From: RGIG4576 sp964606575
GTDB lineage: Bacteria > Bacteroidota > Bacteroidia > Bacteroidales > Muribaculaceae
Length of the DNA stretch: 64,000 nucleotides
Assembly (NCBI GenBank): GCA_964606575.1
Contig: CAZSHA010000001.1
Location: 22,322 to 86,321, forward strand
Direction: 5' to 3'
This document shows, piece by piece, positions 1-10,327 of this stretch; positions within the stretch are counted from its first letter, which is position 1; each line of letters begins with the position of its first letter. The notes beneath the pieces were generated by a model. That model worked only from the letters and a program-made list of their open reading frames with translations, ran no database searches and was not told where the DNA came from. Both the position numbers and the translations under genes were made by a program.

Positions 1-3000
1 AACTGATTATTAGCTATCGAGAGTTGTGTTAGATTTGGAACTCCATCCAAATTGATTTCGGTAAACTCATTGTGTTCAAGATACAAAGCCCACATATTAT
101 TGTTAGCCAACTTAATATCTGTTAACTTATTACCAGTGATTGACACCAACTCCAATGCGGTATTCTTAGTCAAGTCAAGGGTTGAAAGTGCGTTGTCGTT
201 CAAGCTAACCAATGTCAATGCAGGATATTGAGATAAATTAAATTCTGTGAAGTTGTTTCCATCGAGTGTAGTTTCCTTGAAATTATTCGACTTTGGTAAC
301 TTAATTTCAGAAAGACCAGCTCCAGACACACTCACATTAATAGCATCAACTAGCTTAGAACCATCGAATGACGACAATTCCGCACCAGCCATACTGAACA
401 CTGTAATAGCTTCAGATGAATCATAAGTGTAAACTTTCACATTCACACCTGCCTTAGTTGCAGCTGAGAACAAACGATAAGTATCACCCAACATATATTG
501 TGTCAGGTTGCCGTCACCGTTCCAATCAAAATAGATAGCTGTACCCGCTTTAGCCGCAGCCAAAGAAAGACTTACCGAATCGCCCTCATTAACCGTAGTA
601 AATGATGCAATCTCGTTGGTTGGAGCCTCTGCTGCCTCAATCAATGTGGTCTTATAAGTGTTTGCTCCAGTGAACCTAGGGAAAGCAGAGTGAGTCATCT
701 CACAATATATATTGCCTACTGCAGTGTTGATGAACTTGGTCTTGCCATTGGTTATAGTATAATCCTCACCCTCTTTCAACACATTGCCAGCCGCATCTTT
801 CCATACGTATTTAGTACCTTCGCCATTAATTACACGATTCAATCCAGAAAGGTCAATACCAGGAGCCTTTGTCGCAATCACATAATCAGCTTGAGGAGCA
901 TAGATATATGACTCTTCGGCAAGGTTACCGTGTTCTGGAAGGTTAGCTATAGTAAACAAGTTATCGTTACATGCAAAATATTGTATGTTGTTTTCGGTAG
1001 GTAACACTATAGATGAAATGCTATTGTGAGAGATATCCAAATTAGACAAAACAGAACAATAAGTGAAATCGACCTCTTCAAACTTATTATATGAGATATT
1101 AAGGGTTTCGATATAATCGGCATCCGAGAAGTCTATACCATACAATTCGTTATGGCTTATATCCAAATTGTGTATAGCTTTCAAATTATTCCAACTAACA
1201 TCGCTCAACCTGTTATTGCTAAGATTTATATTTTTCAGAGCATTTTTCTCATAAGATTTGTTAGTGCCGGCAAGCGACAACATTGACAAATTATTATCGC
1301 TTAAATCTAAGGTTTCAAGGCAGCGGTTCATAGAAAGGTCTATGTTGTAAATTCCTGCATTTGCCACTCTCAATGTACGCAACGAAGCCGAAGCTGTTAC
1401 ATCTATAGAATATAACGTTACATCCTTCAATTCTAATGCTGTCAAAGACAAACCTTCTGGCATATAAATCGTTACTTGACCATATCCAGCCTTAGTAGCC
1501 TTTACATTAGCAACTGTTGGGACATCGCTAGATGTCGCAGTGAACGCTTGTTGCTTTCCATCACCTAAATCAACAAAGAACTCAATTGGATTTTCTGCTG
1601 TAGCTGTTTCTATACCCACAGCAAATGAAATCTCATCGCCAGGATAAGCCGCAGTTGCGAAATTAGCAGCCTTTACTGGCTTGCCAAAATCATCGGCAGA
1701 CTTGATTTTAAATTTATCAGTACGCAACACAGTTTCAGGGAACATAGTGTTGACAAATGCTATATACACACTATCTTCTGGAATAGCATTGATAGTGAAT
1801 TTACCGTCGGCGTATGTGTAATAGCTTGCATCTAAGATGCTTGGGCTTCCTGGAGAAGCCTCAGATACTGTATACAATACGGCTTCAGTTGTTGTACCTT
1901 CTCTTAAAACTCTACTGCTAAAATCAAAGGTGTGACCTACTTGATAGCTTCTTTCGGTTTCCATGTTTCTTTGACCGTAGTAATAAGTGTTCCAAGTGCC
2001 AGGATCAGCTGGCAATGTAGCAAAATCCAAACAGTTATTATTCAAATAGACCTGATATAGATTTGTGTTATTTGACACATCTATAGATGTTAGATAATTA
2101 TCGCTTGCCGAAAGGATCGTCAACTTAGGGCATTTCGACAAATCCAAACTTTTGAATTTGTTGCCAGCACAGAATAGATACACCAACTCAGGATTATTAG
2201 TCAAGTCAATCGAGTCCAATTTGAACTCAGTATTAAATGAGCCTTGATGAGAACAATAGAATTGAGTCAATTTCGGATTCTTGCTCACGTCAATTGACGT
2301 GATACGAGTGTCTGAAATATTCAAAATAGCCAACTCCGGGTTCTCGCTCACGTCAAGCGTTTCCACATGTGTCACATCAAGCGTCAAACGCACCAAGTTA
2401 GGACAACCGCTAGAATCCAACTTTCTCAAATCAGTATTATGGTAACCGTCAAAAGAAAGCATAGACGGATAATCTGACAAATTGAACGACTGATCCATGT
2501 GTTCAATTATGCTCACTTCCAAGATACTTAGGTTAGGCTTGTTTTTGCCTATAACCAAAGGCGTTTCTGCCGTAAACGCATTATCCGACAAGTAAATAGC
2601 CCTCAGCTTGGTCATGTGGCTAAGATCCAAACTCTTCAGCTCATTATGGCTCAAGTCTATAATGTCCATGTTTACGAGATTAGGGAATTCAATCCACTCA
2701 ATATAGCATCCGCTTGCATTAAGGTAGTCTATTTTTGAAGCATCGCCATAAATCTTCACGATACCCTCTTTAGACACCTTGCAACTAATGAATGTTCCAC
2801 CTATTTCTTGCGTATCGGGGTCAAAAGCCGCTTGAGTCGCTTCATATTCCACTTTTCCGAAACCGCAATCAACATCTATATACTCACCCTCTGCTGTTGT
2901 AACGCCTATCACAAGCGAAAACTCGTTAAGTTCGCCATACGTATCATAAATATTGGTTTTGAACGTAATAGCTGGCTCGTCGCTGGAGGATTGAGCCGCA

Positions 3001-3074
3001 GCCATAGCGGAAAAGCCAAACAACGGCACCACCAAGGCTAATTTTAACATTAAACTCGATATTTTTTCTTTCAT
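1..3074 (-). CDS. BspA-like leucine-rich-repeat surface protein, 3' end outside window
   Basis: The frame runs open from ATG at 3074 to the left edge, about 1,024 residues with no stop, so the C-terminus is missing. It starts with a signal peptide (MKEKISSLMLK, then a hydrophobic run ending in AMAAA). Irregular leucine-rich repeats follow in three blocks (roughly residues 80-320, 460-650 and 900 onward) with typical signatures such as LDLSDNNL and LNISYNKF. Beta-sandwich-like linkers separate the blocks. This is the layout of Bacteroidales BspA-type cell-surface LRR proteins, which bind host or polysaccharide ligands; the ligand here is unknown. It begins 19 bp after the subtilisin stop, so the two are probably cotranscribed. 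The downstream part most likely carries a T9SS sorting tail, as its neighbours do. Confidence 0.85.
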   Translation of the reverse strand, partial: MKEKISSLMLKLALVVPLFGFSAMAAAQSSSDEPAITFKTNIYDTYGELNEFSLVIGVTTAEGEYIDVDCGFGKVEYEATQAAFDPDTQEIGGTFISCKVSKEGIVKIYGDASKIDYLNASGCYIEWIEFPNLVNMDIIDLSHNELKSLDLSHMTKLRAIYLSDNAFTAETPLVIGKNKPNLSILEVSIIEHMDQSFNLSDYPSMLSFDGYHNTDLRKLDSSGCPNLVRLTLDVTHVETLDVSENPELAILNISDTRITSIDVSKNPKLTQFYCSHQGSFNTEFKLDSIDLTNNPELVYLFCAGNKFKSLDLSKCPKLTILSASDNYLTSIDVSNNTNLYQVYLNNNCLDFATLPADPGTWNTYYYGQRNMETERSYQVGHTFDFSSRVLREGTTTEAVLYTVSEASPGSPSILDASYYTYADGKFTINAIPEDSVYIAFVNTMFPETVLRTDKFKIKSADDFGKPVKAANFATAAYPGDEISFAVGIETATAENPIEFFVDLGDGKQQAFTATSSDVPTVANVKATKAGYGQVTIYMPEGLSLTALELKDVTLYSIDVTASASLRTLRVANAGIYNIDLSMNRCLETLDLSDNNLSMLSLAGTNKSYEKNALKNINLSNNRLSDVSWNNLKAIHNLDISHNELYGIDFSDADYIETLNISYNKFEEVDFTYCSVLSNLDISHNSISSIVLPTENNIQYFACNDNLFTIANLPEHGNLAEESYIYAPQADYVIATKAPGIDLSGLNRVINGEGTKYVWKDAAGNVLKEGEDYTITNGKTKFINTAVGNIYCEMTHSAFPRFTGANTYKTTLIEAAEAPTNEIASFTTVNEGDSVSLSLAAAKAGTAIYFDWNGDGNLTQYMLGDTYRLFSAATKAGVNVKVYTYDSSEAITVFSMAGAELSSFDGSKLVDAINVSVSGAGLSEIKLPKSNNFKETTLDGNNFTEFNLSQYPALTLVSLNDNALSTLDLTKNTALELVSITGNKLTDIKLANNNMWALYLEHNEFTEINLDGVPNLTQLSIANNQ

Positions 3075-3093
3075 ATTTTTATATAATAATTTT

Positions 3094-5373
3094 TTACTTA
3101 ACTAATATACGTTGTGCATGACGACCGTTCACATTTAGCACATACACGCCCGGAGCTACACCCGACAGATTCAAGTCAAGCTCATCAGCTTCGGCTGATT
3201 GACGCAATACCGGTTGTCCTGAAATGTCGTAAAGGACTGCATCTATCGAAGAAACTCCACCTAAGAATACGTTGTACACGCCATCAGCAAGCGATTTCAC
3301 CATCAAACGGCTGTCATCGGCAGCAATAGAGCTTATACCAGATGATGCACGACGTATAACCTCCTTTAGACCTGCATAGGCATTGAACTTACCAGCACCC
3401 CACTTGACAGGATCACCAGTGTAGCCAGTAACAAACTCATCTTTCACAGCAGTTGCAGCGATTATTTCCTTCACTTCATCTACAGTCAATGTAGGATCAG
3501 CCTCAAGCCACAATGCTATCGCACCTGTAACCACTGGAGTAGCCATAGAAGTACCTACTTGTTGATGCCAATAATTCTTACGTCCTGTTTCTTCCACTTT
3601 TGCCTGAAGAGCTGATTCTGGAACTGATTCACTTTCTATGTAATAGGTGCTGCTTGAAGAAATTGTCGTAGCGCCAGGTGCACACACGTGTGGAAGGTTA
3701 CGACCATCAATCAATGTTCCATAAGAAGAGAAATCTGAAATTTCACCTGCAGGATAACCGCCAGCGAATGTGTACATTTCTCCGTCTAATGAAGCCCAAT
3801 CGTCACGTGTGTTATATGAACCCACAACAACTAAGTTCTGAGCGCAAGCCATGTCGTTAATAGAACCGTTAGTCATACCTTCATCCCAGCCTTCTTGATC
3901 ATAATTATCAAAAACTGTATATACGGCATCGCCATAGCAATCAATACGTTGACCCGCCTTGCCCTCCACGACAAAACCTAAAATATAGTTGCCCTTTGCA
4001 TTTGTTGTAGTATTATCGCTCACGAAGAAGTCAATCAAAGCACAATAACGTCCATTATCCTCATCAATCATAGAACCGGCACCTAGATAACCGTTGAACG
4101 CCCTAGAAAAATTCACACTGGATTTGTCCCCTTCTTCAACATAACCTTCTCCTGCCGAATAATAGATAGGCTCACCGCCTGTATTTGTTTCTATCGGTAA
4201 TTGGAATGTGATTGTGCCACGATCCTTGTTATAAATCACAGCCTTCACAATGAACTCTGAATCATCCTCGCTATAGATATATACTTGACCATAACGCAAG
4301 TTTTGATAACCTGAGAATGTATATAGAGGAGCGATAAATGTTTTCAATTCCTTATCTTCTTCGGTACATCTTTGAGATAGAGCGACAGGCAAGCTACCTT
4401 CATTACCAGCAGCCATACATACAATCGCTTCCTTTCCTACCAAATCAAGATATTGGCTCATTACAGTCTTACCATCATGACCTCCCACGTTGCTACCAAC
4501 CGACAAATTGACAACAGCAGGTTTTCCTACATTATAGGCATGATCCAAAATCCCCTCTATACCTAATGCGATAAGCATGTCATAAAGGTCGCCGCAAGAA
4601 GCCGCAATATCAGCTCCTGTAGCCACGCCATAGAAAGGATTCTCAATCTCGCTCACTTTTCCTTCCAAAGCGCTCACTTTCTCTGCCACTGTAGCTTTGC
4701 CCTTATAGCCACCAGCCATAATACCTAATGTATGTGTTCCGTGGAAAGTGCTTTCATCATCGGTCTTGAAAGCGGCTACATCATCAGAGTAGTTAATAAC
4801 GCTATATCCATCAGTGCTTGATTCATCAATAAATATATGGGTGAAATGGCTAAAACGTGATGTGCCGTCTTCGTTTCTGAAGTTAATGTGATTCGGGTCT
4901 ACACCTCCATCAACAATACCAGCAATAACACCCTTTCCTGTATATGCTTGAGGCAAATCCTCTCCACTATGGATTTTATCAACTCCGATTGCCTTACGCA
5001 CCAAGTCCATTTTTGGAGTAGCTTTGCGAGATAGCTGTAATTTCTTCACAGCCTTTAGAGTAGAAACACGTGCCACTTCGCTTACTGGCATAGACACTAG
5101 CGCTATATCGCCACGCACACGCACCACGTTCACGCCTTCTGCTTCTAGTTGCTCTGCTGTGGCATCTGCAGCCATCTTAATTAAACCAGTAATATGGTTT
5201 GACGGAATACCAGCATTTTGCATAGCCTTCAAGCGAACCTCATTGCTTACAGGAACTAATTGTTGAATTTTATGGCTTCGCAATATAGCACGGCTTTGCA
5301 AATCCAATTTTGATTGAGCCACCGATGACAACGCAATACCGACAGCCAATAAACTGAGATAAAATTTCTTCAT
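3094..5373 (-). CDS. Secreted subtilisin-family (S8) serine peptidase with T9SS sorting tail
   Basis: The start is MKKFYLSLLA at 5373 because a signal peptide begins there; an upstream in-frame ATG at 5424 would put 17 polar and aromatic residues in front of it. The S8 triad is visible: D155 (GIVDGGVD), H211 (FHGTHTLG) and S609 (GTSMATP). About 400 residues lie between His and Ser, holding a beta-rich insert like that of other large Bacteroidales S8 peptidases. The last 75 residues form a T9SS type A-like tail (VLYDISGQPVL, GVYVLNVNG, ending in ILVK). It is likely exported by Sec, crosses the outer membrane by T9SS and acts at the surface. Substrate unknown. It lies between two other secreted-protein genes on the same strand. 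Confidence 0.9.
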   Translation of the reverse strand: MKKFYLSLLAVGIALSSVAQSKLDLQSRAILRSHKIQQLVPVSNEVRLKAMQNAGIPSNHITGLIKMAADATAEQLEAEGVNVVRVRGDIALVSMPVSEVARVSTLKAVKKLQLSRKATPKMDLVRKAIGVDKIHSGEDLPQAYTGKGVIAGIVDGGVDPNHINFRNEDGTSRFSHFTHIFIDESSTDGYSVINYSDDVAAFKTDDESTFHGTHTLGIMAGGYKGKATVAEKVSALEGKVSEIENPFYGVATGADIAASCGDLYDMLIALGIEGILDHAYNVGKPAVVNLSVGSNVGGHDGKTVMSQYLDLVGKEAIVCMAAGNEGSLPVALSQRCTEEDKELKTFIAPLYTFSGYQNLRYGQVYIYSEDDSEFIVKAVIYNKDRGTITFQLPIETNTGGEPIYYSAGEGYVEEGDKSSVNFSRAFNGYLGAGSMIDEDNGRYCALIDFFVSDNTTTNAKGNYILGFVVEGKAGQRIDCYGDAVYTVFDNYDQEGWDEGMTNGSINDMACAQNLVVVGSYNTRDDWASLDGEMYTFAGGYPAGEISDFSSYGTLIDGRNLPHVCAPGATTISSSSTYYIESESVPESALQAKVEETGRKNYWHQQVGTSMATPVVTGAIALWLEADPTLTVDEVKEIIAATAVKDEFVTGYTGDPVKWGAGKFNAYAGLKEVIRRASSGISSIAADDSRLMVKSLADGVYNVFLGGVSSIDAVLYDISGQPVLRQSAEADELDLNLSGVAPGVYVLNVNGRHAQRILVK

Positions 5374-5395
5374 ATAATTATTAATTTGATAATAA

Positions 5396-5445
5396 CCATA
5401 AAATGGACGGAACGCCAATGTCATGGTATTTCTTCCATTTTACGG
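5396..5445. other. Inverted repeat between two secreted-protein genes
   Basis: CCATAAAATGG (5396-5406) and CCATTTTACGG (5435-5445) form an 11-bp stem with one wobble or mismatch and a 28-nt loop. It sits in the 87-bp gap between the 605-aa cargo gene and the subtilisin start. No T-run follows on the minus strand, so it may be an mRNA processing or stability hairpin rather than a terminator. Confidence 0.4.
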
Positions 5446-5460
5446 TTTATTGTTAGTATC

Positions 5461-7278
5461 TCAACGACGAATTATTATTTTCTTACCACTAATTATATAC
5501 AAACCTGCTTGTAATGAAGATATTTGCTCTTCGGTAGCGTTCTTCACAATTAGCACGCCTTGCATATTATATACATTATTATCTTTCTGCAAATCATCCG
5601 ACGCAACATTCCCGATACCAGAAAGTTCATCGAAATCCACATTCACTGTTACATCTTTATTTACCACGAAGCTATAAACGCCCTCGCTATTCTTCTCAAT
5701 AGCAGTGCCGTCTACCGAAACGAGTATAGGATAATCCTCTGATGCGTATATATCCACTTGAGTCCCTTGCAATGTTGAGAATCCTGATTTCCAGTTATCT
5801 ATCACCTTTACAATATCTCGCTTAACACTCACCTGTTCAGTTTCCGCATCACCGGTAAATATTACGTTGCAAGTAGAAGGATTACATGTAAAGAACATTT
5901 TTATTATATCACCGTTAGCCGGAGTGAAGTACCTAGCAGTAAACGTCGCATCATTATAATAAATATTCGAATATGAGTTGCCCATTCCATATACCATATA
6001 TTGCTCAGGCTCTCCAAACGACACTGTGTTATAACCGCTTGAAAGATTAATCAGACCGCTACTATTACGCACATAATAGTACATCCCGGCATTTACGTCA
6101 TCTATCCAAACCACAAAGGAATTAGCAAGTTCTATTTTTTCTGATGTCACTACAATTTCCATTCCTTCTGTCGCCGTGATAAACTCACTATCCTTATAAT
6201 CAACACCATTTATCATGACAGATGTTATATTACAACCATCTTTCGCCTCAATAGACATAATAGGTCCTATATAATTTAGCTCTATGGTGTTCTTGCCGGC
6301 AACCAAGTCTGCAATAACATCATTTGCCGATTTATAGCCGCGATATACGTTAACGTTCTCTGGGTCATCAAGTGTAAGGTACACCTTAACAGGAGCATAT
6401 TTTATCGCCTTAACATCTATTGTTATCTCCTCACCGATAGCGAAAAACGAATACGACATATAGAAATTCACATCACTTCCGTTTACTTTAACGGTTTCAA
6501 TGTTATATTCAGTCGTATTACCCGATAGAACGACTTTTTGTCCCATTTTAACGGTGAAATTGTCATCATTGAAGTTAGTCACATTAACACCGTCAACAGT
6601 AACAGTTATACAGTCCTTCACATCATCACTGCTATATGTGAATTTCACAGGCACGTCAACAGACGGGAATGTAGCAGCAATATCAATAGTGTTGCCTGAT
6701 TCAGGAGAAACCGACCACACATTGCCAGAACCAGCAATCTCTGTTCCATTTAGCTTCACCGAATATAATGTTGTGTTATAATCATCGACTGGCGTAATAG
6801 TCAACGGCAACTCTTTGTCGGAAATATATTTCACCGAATTTGCTCCATTTTTCAATTCTACAACCGAATTTGTGTTATAACGCGAAACTCTCACCTTTGA
6901 TGCATCATCAACCACTATCGTACAAGCGGCATCACGTTTTTCATCAGCATTAAATGACTTAACAGTCCAAACCGCACCTTCATAATCAGCTGCAACCGAC
7001 AAATACAAATAACATTTATTCATTCCTGTAATTTGCTCCGGGGTCTTGTCTTTTATGACCGATTCCAAATAATTTCCTTCTGTTGTGGAAATCTCAATAC
7101 TTGTATTATCAGTGACATCAAATACATTATTACCCTGTACTACATTTTTCACCTCTGAGTTGATAGAAATATTCACCCTTTCAGGGCTATCAACACTCAC
7201 CGTAACAGTAACAGCCCCTGCTACAAAAGACAATAGGCTTATTACCGCAAATAATAAATTTACGTAAAGTTTCTTCAT
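5461..7278 (-). CDS. Secreted beta-rich protein of unknown function with T9SS-like tail
   Basis: 605 residues: a signal peptide (MKKLYVNLLFAVISLLSF), several beta-rich modules of about 90 residues, and a C-terminal tail with the T9SS type A-like pattern (NVYNMQGVLI, GLYIISGKK, ending in IIIRR). Some modules open alike (VTVSVDSPERVNI, VYLTLDDPENVNV), which suggests internal duplication of an Ig-like fold. I see no catalytic motif. It is probably an adhesin or carbohydrate-binding surface protein, by analogy only. It may lead a three-gene run with the subtilisin and LRR genes. Confidence 0.75.
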   Translation of the reverse strand: MKKLYVNLLFAVISLLSFVAGAVTVTVSVDSPERVNISINSEVKNVVQGNNVFDVTDNTSIEISTTEGNYLESVIKDKTPEQITGMNKCYLYLSVAADYEGAVWTVKSFNADEKRDAACTIVVDDASKVRVSRYNTNSVVELKNGANSVKYISDKELPLTITPVDDYNTTLYSVKLNGTEIAGSGNVWSVSPESGNTIDIAATFPSVDVPVKFTYSSDDVKDCITVTVDGVNVTNFNDDNFTVKMGQKVVLSGNTTEYNIETVKVNGSDVNFYMSYSFFAIGEEITIDVKAIKYAPVKVYLTLDDPENVNVYRGYKSANDVIADLVAGKNTIELNYIGPIMSIEAKDGCNITSVMINGVDYKDSEFITATEGMEIVVTSEKIELANSFVVWIDDVNAGMYYYVRNSSGLINLSSGYNTVSFGEPEQYMVYGMGNSYSNIYYNDATFTARYFTPANGDIIKMFFTCNPSTCNVIFTGDAETEQVSVKRDIVKVIDNWKSGFSTLQGTQVDIYASEDYPILVSVDGTAIEKNSEGVYSFVVNKDVTVNVDFDELSGIGNVASDDLQKDNNVYNMQGVLIVKNATEEQISSLQAGLYIISGKKIIIRR

Positions 7279-7470
7279 ATTTTTTATTTATAATTTTTTG
7301 TTTCGTATAACACAAACATTAATTTGGTGTACATTACGCACAATCCACAAATAATCGCACAAATATAATACAATTTTAATTAAATATATTTTTTTTCGCA
7401 AATTGTTATTATTTCATATAAGAAATTTATTATTTTTGAATTCCAATATCACAAAAACAGAAAACTCATT
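7279..7470. promoter_or_regulatory. Divergent AT-rich promoter region
   Basis: The gap between divergent secreted-protein genes holds a minus-strand -7 box TATATTTG (7367-7360) for the leftward run and a plus-strand -7 box TATTTTTG (7431-7438) for the rightward gene. No well-spaced TTTG -33 element accompanies either, so these assignments are tentative. Confidence 0.45.
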
Positions 7471-8520
7471 ATGAAAAGAACATTTTTTATACTTTATCTA
7501 ATTATTAGTAATGTGTTCTGCCTCACTGCACAGAATAAATCCGACAAAAGATATCAAGTGTACGGAGCGGCTTTTTACAATTTAGAAAATCTATTCGACA
7601 CCATAAACAATAACGGGAAATATGATTTAGAATTTTCTCCGCAGGGGGCTAGGCAATGGAATGGTGAAAAATATTGGTCGAAAATCGAGAACATGGCTAA
7701 AGCGATTAGCCATTTTACCACACAAGCTACGCCAAAAGGTCCAGCCGTGATAGGAGTAAGCGAAATTGAAAACATAACCGTATTGCAAGATTTGGTTAAA
7801 CACCCTTTCTTAAAAGATTGGAGATTACAAATCGTACATCACGACAGCCCCGACCGTCGTGGCGTAGATGTCGCAATGCTTTATAACCCTCGATTATTCA
7901 GAGTTCTCAATGTCACCAATGCTCGTGTTGTGGTAGACGGTTATCCAGGATTCCTCACCCGCGACCAAATGTGCGTTACTGGCATCATGGGTGGCGACAA
8001 AGTGAGTGTGATTGTGAACCACTGGCCATCAAGAAGCGGTGGAGAAGAAGGATCCCGCCCATTACGTGCAGCAGCGGCAAAACGTGTAAAAATGACGGTG
8101 GATTCACTTCTTAAAGACGATCCGAACCAAGGTGTCATCATCATGGGTGACCTCAACGACGACCCCCATAACGAAAGTTGCGCAAAAGTGCTAGGAGCGA
8201 AGAAGAACAAGAAAGACGTAGGCGAAAACGAGTTATACAACCCATTTTGGGCAATACTTGACAAAGGCATAGGCTCTCTAGGCTATTATGGCAATTGGAA
8301 CTTATTTGACCAAATTATAGTATCCGACTATTTTTTAAACGAGAAAGACAGCGGGAAGCTATCATATTTTAAAGCAAGCGTTCTTAACTTCGAGTTTTTA
8401 ATCAACCCCAAAGGTCAATATAAAGGCTATCCTTTGCGTACTTATTCTGGCGGGGCTTTCCTTAACGGATACAGCGACCACTTCCCTACCGAAGTTTACT
8501 TTGTGAAACGCATAAAATAA
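7471..8520 (+). CDS. Secreted endonuclease/exonuclease/phosphatase-family protein
   Basis: 349 residues with an N-terminal signal peptide (MKRTFFILYLIISNVFCLTAQ). The EEP fold is shown by FYNLENLFDT near the start, GVSEIEN (metal-binding Glu), HHDSPDRRGVDVAMLYN, VNHWPSRSGGEEGSRPLRA, MGDLNDDP and the terminal YSDHFPTEV (catalytic His). These match metal-dependent phosphodiesterases of the DNase I/exonuclease III superfamily. Members of this secreted Bacteroidota group are usually annotated only as EEP proteins; nuclease or phosphatase activity toward an extracytoplasmic substrate is inferred. It ends 6 bp before the convergent gene. Confidence 0.88.
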   Translation: MKRTFFILYLIISNVFCLTAQNKSDKRYQVYGAAFYNLENLFDTINNNGKYDLEFSPQGARQWNGEKYWSKIENMAKAISHFTTQATPKGPAVIGVSEIENITVLQDLVKHPFLKDWRLQIVHHDSPDRRGVDVAMLYNPRLFRVLNVTNARVVVDGYPGFLTRDQMCVTGIMGGDKVSVIVNHWPSRSGGEEGSRPLRAAAAKRVKMTVDSLLKDDPNQGVIIMGDLNDDPHNESCAKVLGAKKNKKDVGENELYNPFWAILDKGIGSLGYYGNWNLFDQIIVSDYFLNEKDSGKLSYFKASVLNFEFLINPKGQYKGYPLRTYSGGAFLNGYSDHFPTEVYFVKRIK

Positions 8521-8526
8521 GTTGCA

Positions 8527-9396
8527 TTAAACACCCGAACCAGCATCTGTTAATTTCGTTTTAGGGAACGCATCGATATAGCTATTAGGGGTTATGTTGA
8601 TTATGCGTGCTCCACGTTTCTGCGCATATCGTTGTATTTTATGGTATGTACGGAATGCTATACACATGCTTTCTAGGACCTCGTGCAACGTTATCTTCAT
8701 GTAGTCCACCCTTACTCGCTCTTCCTCACTTTTTGCATCTTTATAAAAATGGGGCTGTATAGAGACCACCCTATTGTCGTCGTCAACCGATAGCGTTTTC
8801 AGCCAAGAATGGTCAGCTCCAGCAAGATACACAGTGCGATAACGCATCGCGACAGCCTGCATAAGCGACGGGATGAGCACGTTGCGAGGACGAGGCAGCC
8901 CCATCCTATGAGTATAAGCAAAGTCTTCAAACCAATGAAAGCCTTCAACTGGAGTCATATTATACGTAACTAATTTTATTTTTTCATTTGCCTCCACTTT
9001 CACCAGCCAACCACCCTTATGCCTCATTTTAACAGGAACAAACAACGTCATGTTCCAAGTTACCTTATCAGTAAAATTACTCCATAATTCCTGCACATTA
9101 TCTAACTCCATACGGGTAAAAAACACAGGATCGGTGAGCATATAATAACACGGCTTCAGTTCAGTAAACATTGGCGTGTTAGCAGCAAAATTCACTGCTA
9201 GCAAATGCTTTGATTTCAAAAAATCAGAATGATGCTGCATCGTGTCATTCAGCGAAGGTCCATTGCCCAAGATAACCAACTCATCGGTATCTGCCACCTT
9301 AGCCACCTTGTCACATGGTCGAGATTGCAGCAATATCTTTACGACACTTAACGACGTCTGCCAAGTTTGATATAAAATATCTTGTAATTTAGCCAT
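8527..9396 (-). CDS. MptE-like / DUF115-type protein
   Basis: 289 residues, no signal peptide. The key motif is VILGNGPSLND near residue 40, typical of the 6-hydroxymethylpterin diphosphokinase MptE-like fold (DUF115), followed by LLAVNFAANTPMF and YLAGADHSW. In bacteria this fold is found in surface-polysaccharide and flagellin-glycosylation loci, where it is linked to sugar transfer rather than pterin chemistry. Here it stands alone, convergent with the EEP gene. A glycan-related role is inference. ATG at 9396 is the only good start. Confidence 0.6.
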   Translation of the reverse strand: MAKLQDILYQTWQTSLSVVKILLQSRPCDKVAKVADTDELVILGNGPSLNDTMQHHSDFLKSKHLLAVNFAANTPMFTELKPCYYMLTDPVFFTRMELDNVQELWSNFTDKVTWNMTLFVPVKMRHKGGWLVKVEANEKIKLVTYNMTPVEGFHWFEDFAYTHRMGLPRPRNVLIPSLMQAVAMRYRTVYLAGADHSWLKTLSVDDDNRVVSIQPHFYKDAKSEEERVRVDYMKITLHEVLESMCIAFRTYHKIQRYAQKRGARIINITPNSYIDAFPKTKLTDAGSGV

Positions 9397-9533
9397 AATG
9401 TCTTATCGTTTCCAACAACACAAAGGTATCATTTTTATCGGTTATTCACAATATTACGAAGTTTCATCTTTGATGAATGAAAAAAACTTGCTACTTTAGT
9501 GCCTTAATTTGAAACCATTAAAAAATCAGCAAT

Positions 9534-10301
9534 ATGAAACGAATCTTGTCGATAACAAGTATTATATTAACATGCTTAATAGCTTATGCACAAAAACCTA
9601 TGTTCGTAGGACATCGAGGCAGTATCTGGGGAGTTGAGAACACAATAGAGTCTTTTACCAACGGAGCAAAAAATGGTTATCAATACTTAGAGTGCGACGT
9701 AAAGGTGTCAGCCGACACCGTATTTGTTCTTAGCCATGACAACACGACCGAACGATTAGGAGGAAAATTAACAGTCGCAGAGTCTACCTTAGAACAACTC
9801 AAAAGCGAAACTTACACACAAACCCGCAAAGGCGTGACATATACAGGAAAGATATGCACACTCGCCGAATATCTAGATATATGCACACGCTACGACGTTC
9901 GCCCCGTAATAGAATTGAAATGGGCTACTGGCGTGAACAACAACGATTGCTCAAACATTCCGCTCCTTATTGAATTAATCAGGTCAAAAGGATTTATAAG
10001 CAAGTGCATAATCCTAACTTCAATGAAAAACTGCCTAGAATACATACGCAGCAATTACCCGACAGTCACATTGCAATTCTTAACTGGTAAACACTGGGCT
10101 AACCATTTCGATTGGTGCGTGGAACACAAAATGGATGTTGACATACAAGTCACACATTTCGACAAGTCTACAGTAGATAAGTTCCACGAAGCTGGTTTAA
10201 AGGTTAACGTATGGACTATAAATGACAAGGACGTGAGCGACAAACATATCGACTACGGATGTGAATTTATTACAACTGACTATTTAGAACCAGTTCGTTA
10301 A
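9534..10301 (+). CDS. Periplasmic glycerophosphodiester phosphodiesterase
   Basis: 255 residues with a signal peptide (MKRILSITSIILTCLIAYAQ). The GDPD signature is intact: GHRGS and ENTIESF, LECDVKVSADTVFVLSHD (catalytic and metal residues), then VIELKWA and VNVWTIND on the late strands of the TIM barrel. The family hydrolyses glycerophosphodiesters to glycerol 3-phosphate and an alcohol. It is 26 bp upstream of the wzi-like gene, so probably cotranscribed. The region before it lacks a clear promoter consensus (TTAATTTG at 9504-9511 is the nearest match). Confidence 0.9.
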   Translation: MKRILSITSIILTCLIAYAQKPMFVGHRGSIWGVENTIESFTNGAKNGYQYLECDVKVSADTVFVLSHDNTTERLGGKLTVAESTLEQLKSETYTQTRKGVTYTGKICTLAEYLDICTRYDVRPVIELKWATGVNNNDCSNIPLLIELIRSKGFISKCIILTSMKNCLEYIRSNYPTVTLQFLTGKHWANHFDWCVEHKMDVDIQVTHFDKSTVDKFHEAGLKVNVWTINDKDVSDKHIDYGCEFITTDYLEPVR

Positions 10302-10327
10302 GCGACAAACTGCAAAAAACACAAGAT

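Noticed and set aside
1..3074. Short-period repetition in the first 3 kb as a DNA tandem repeat
   Set aside because: It comes from leucine-rich repeats in one long open frame; the DNA itself is not regularly repeated.
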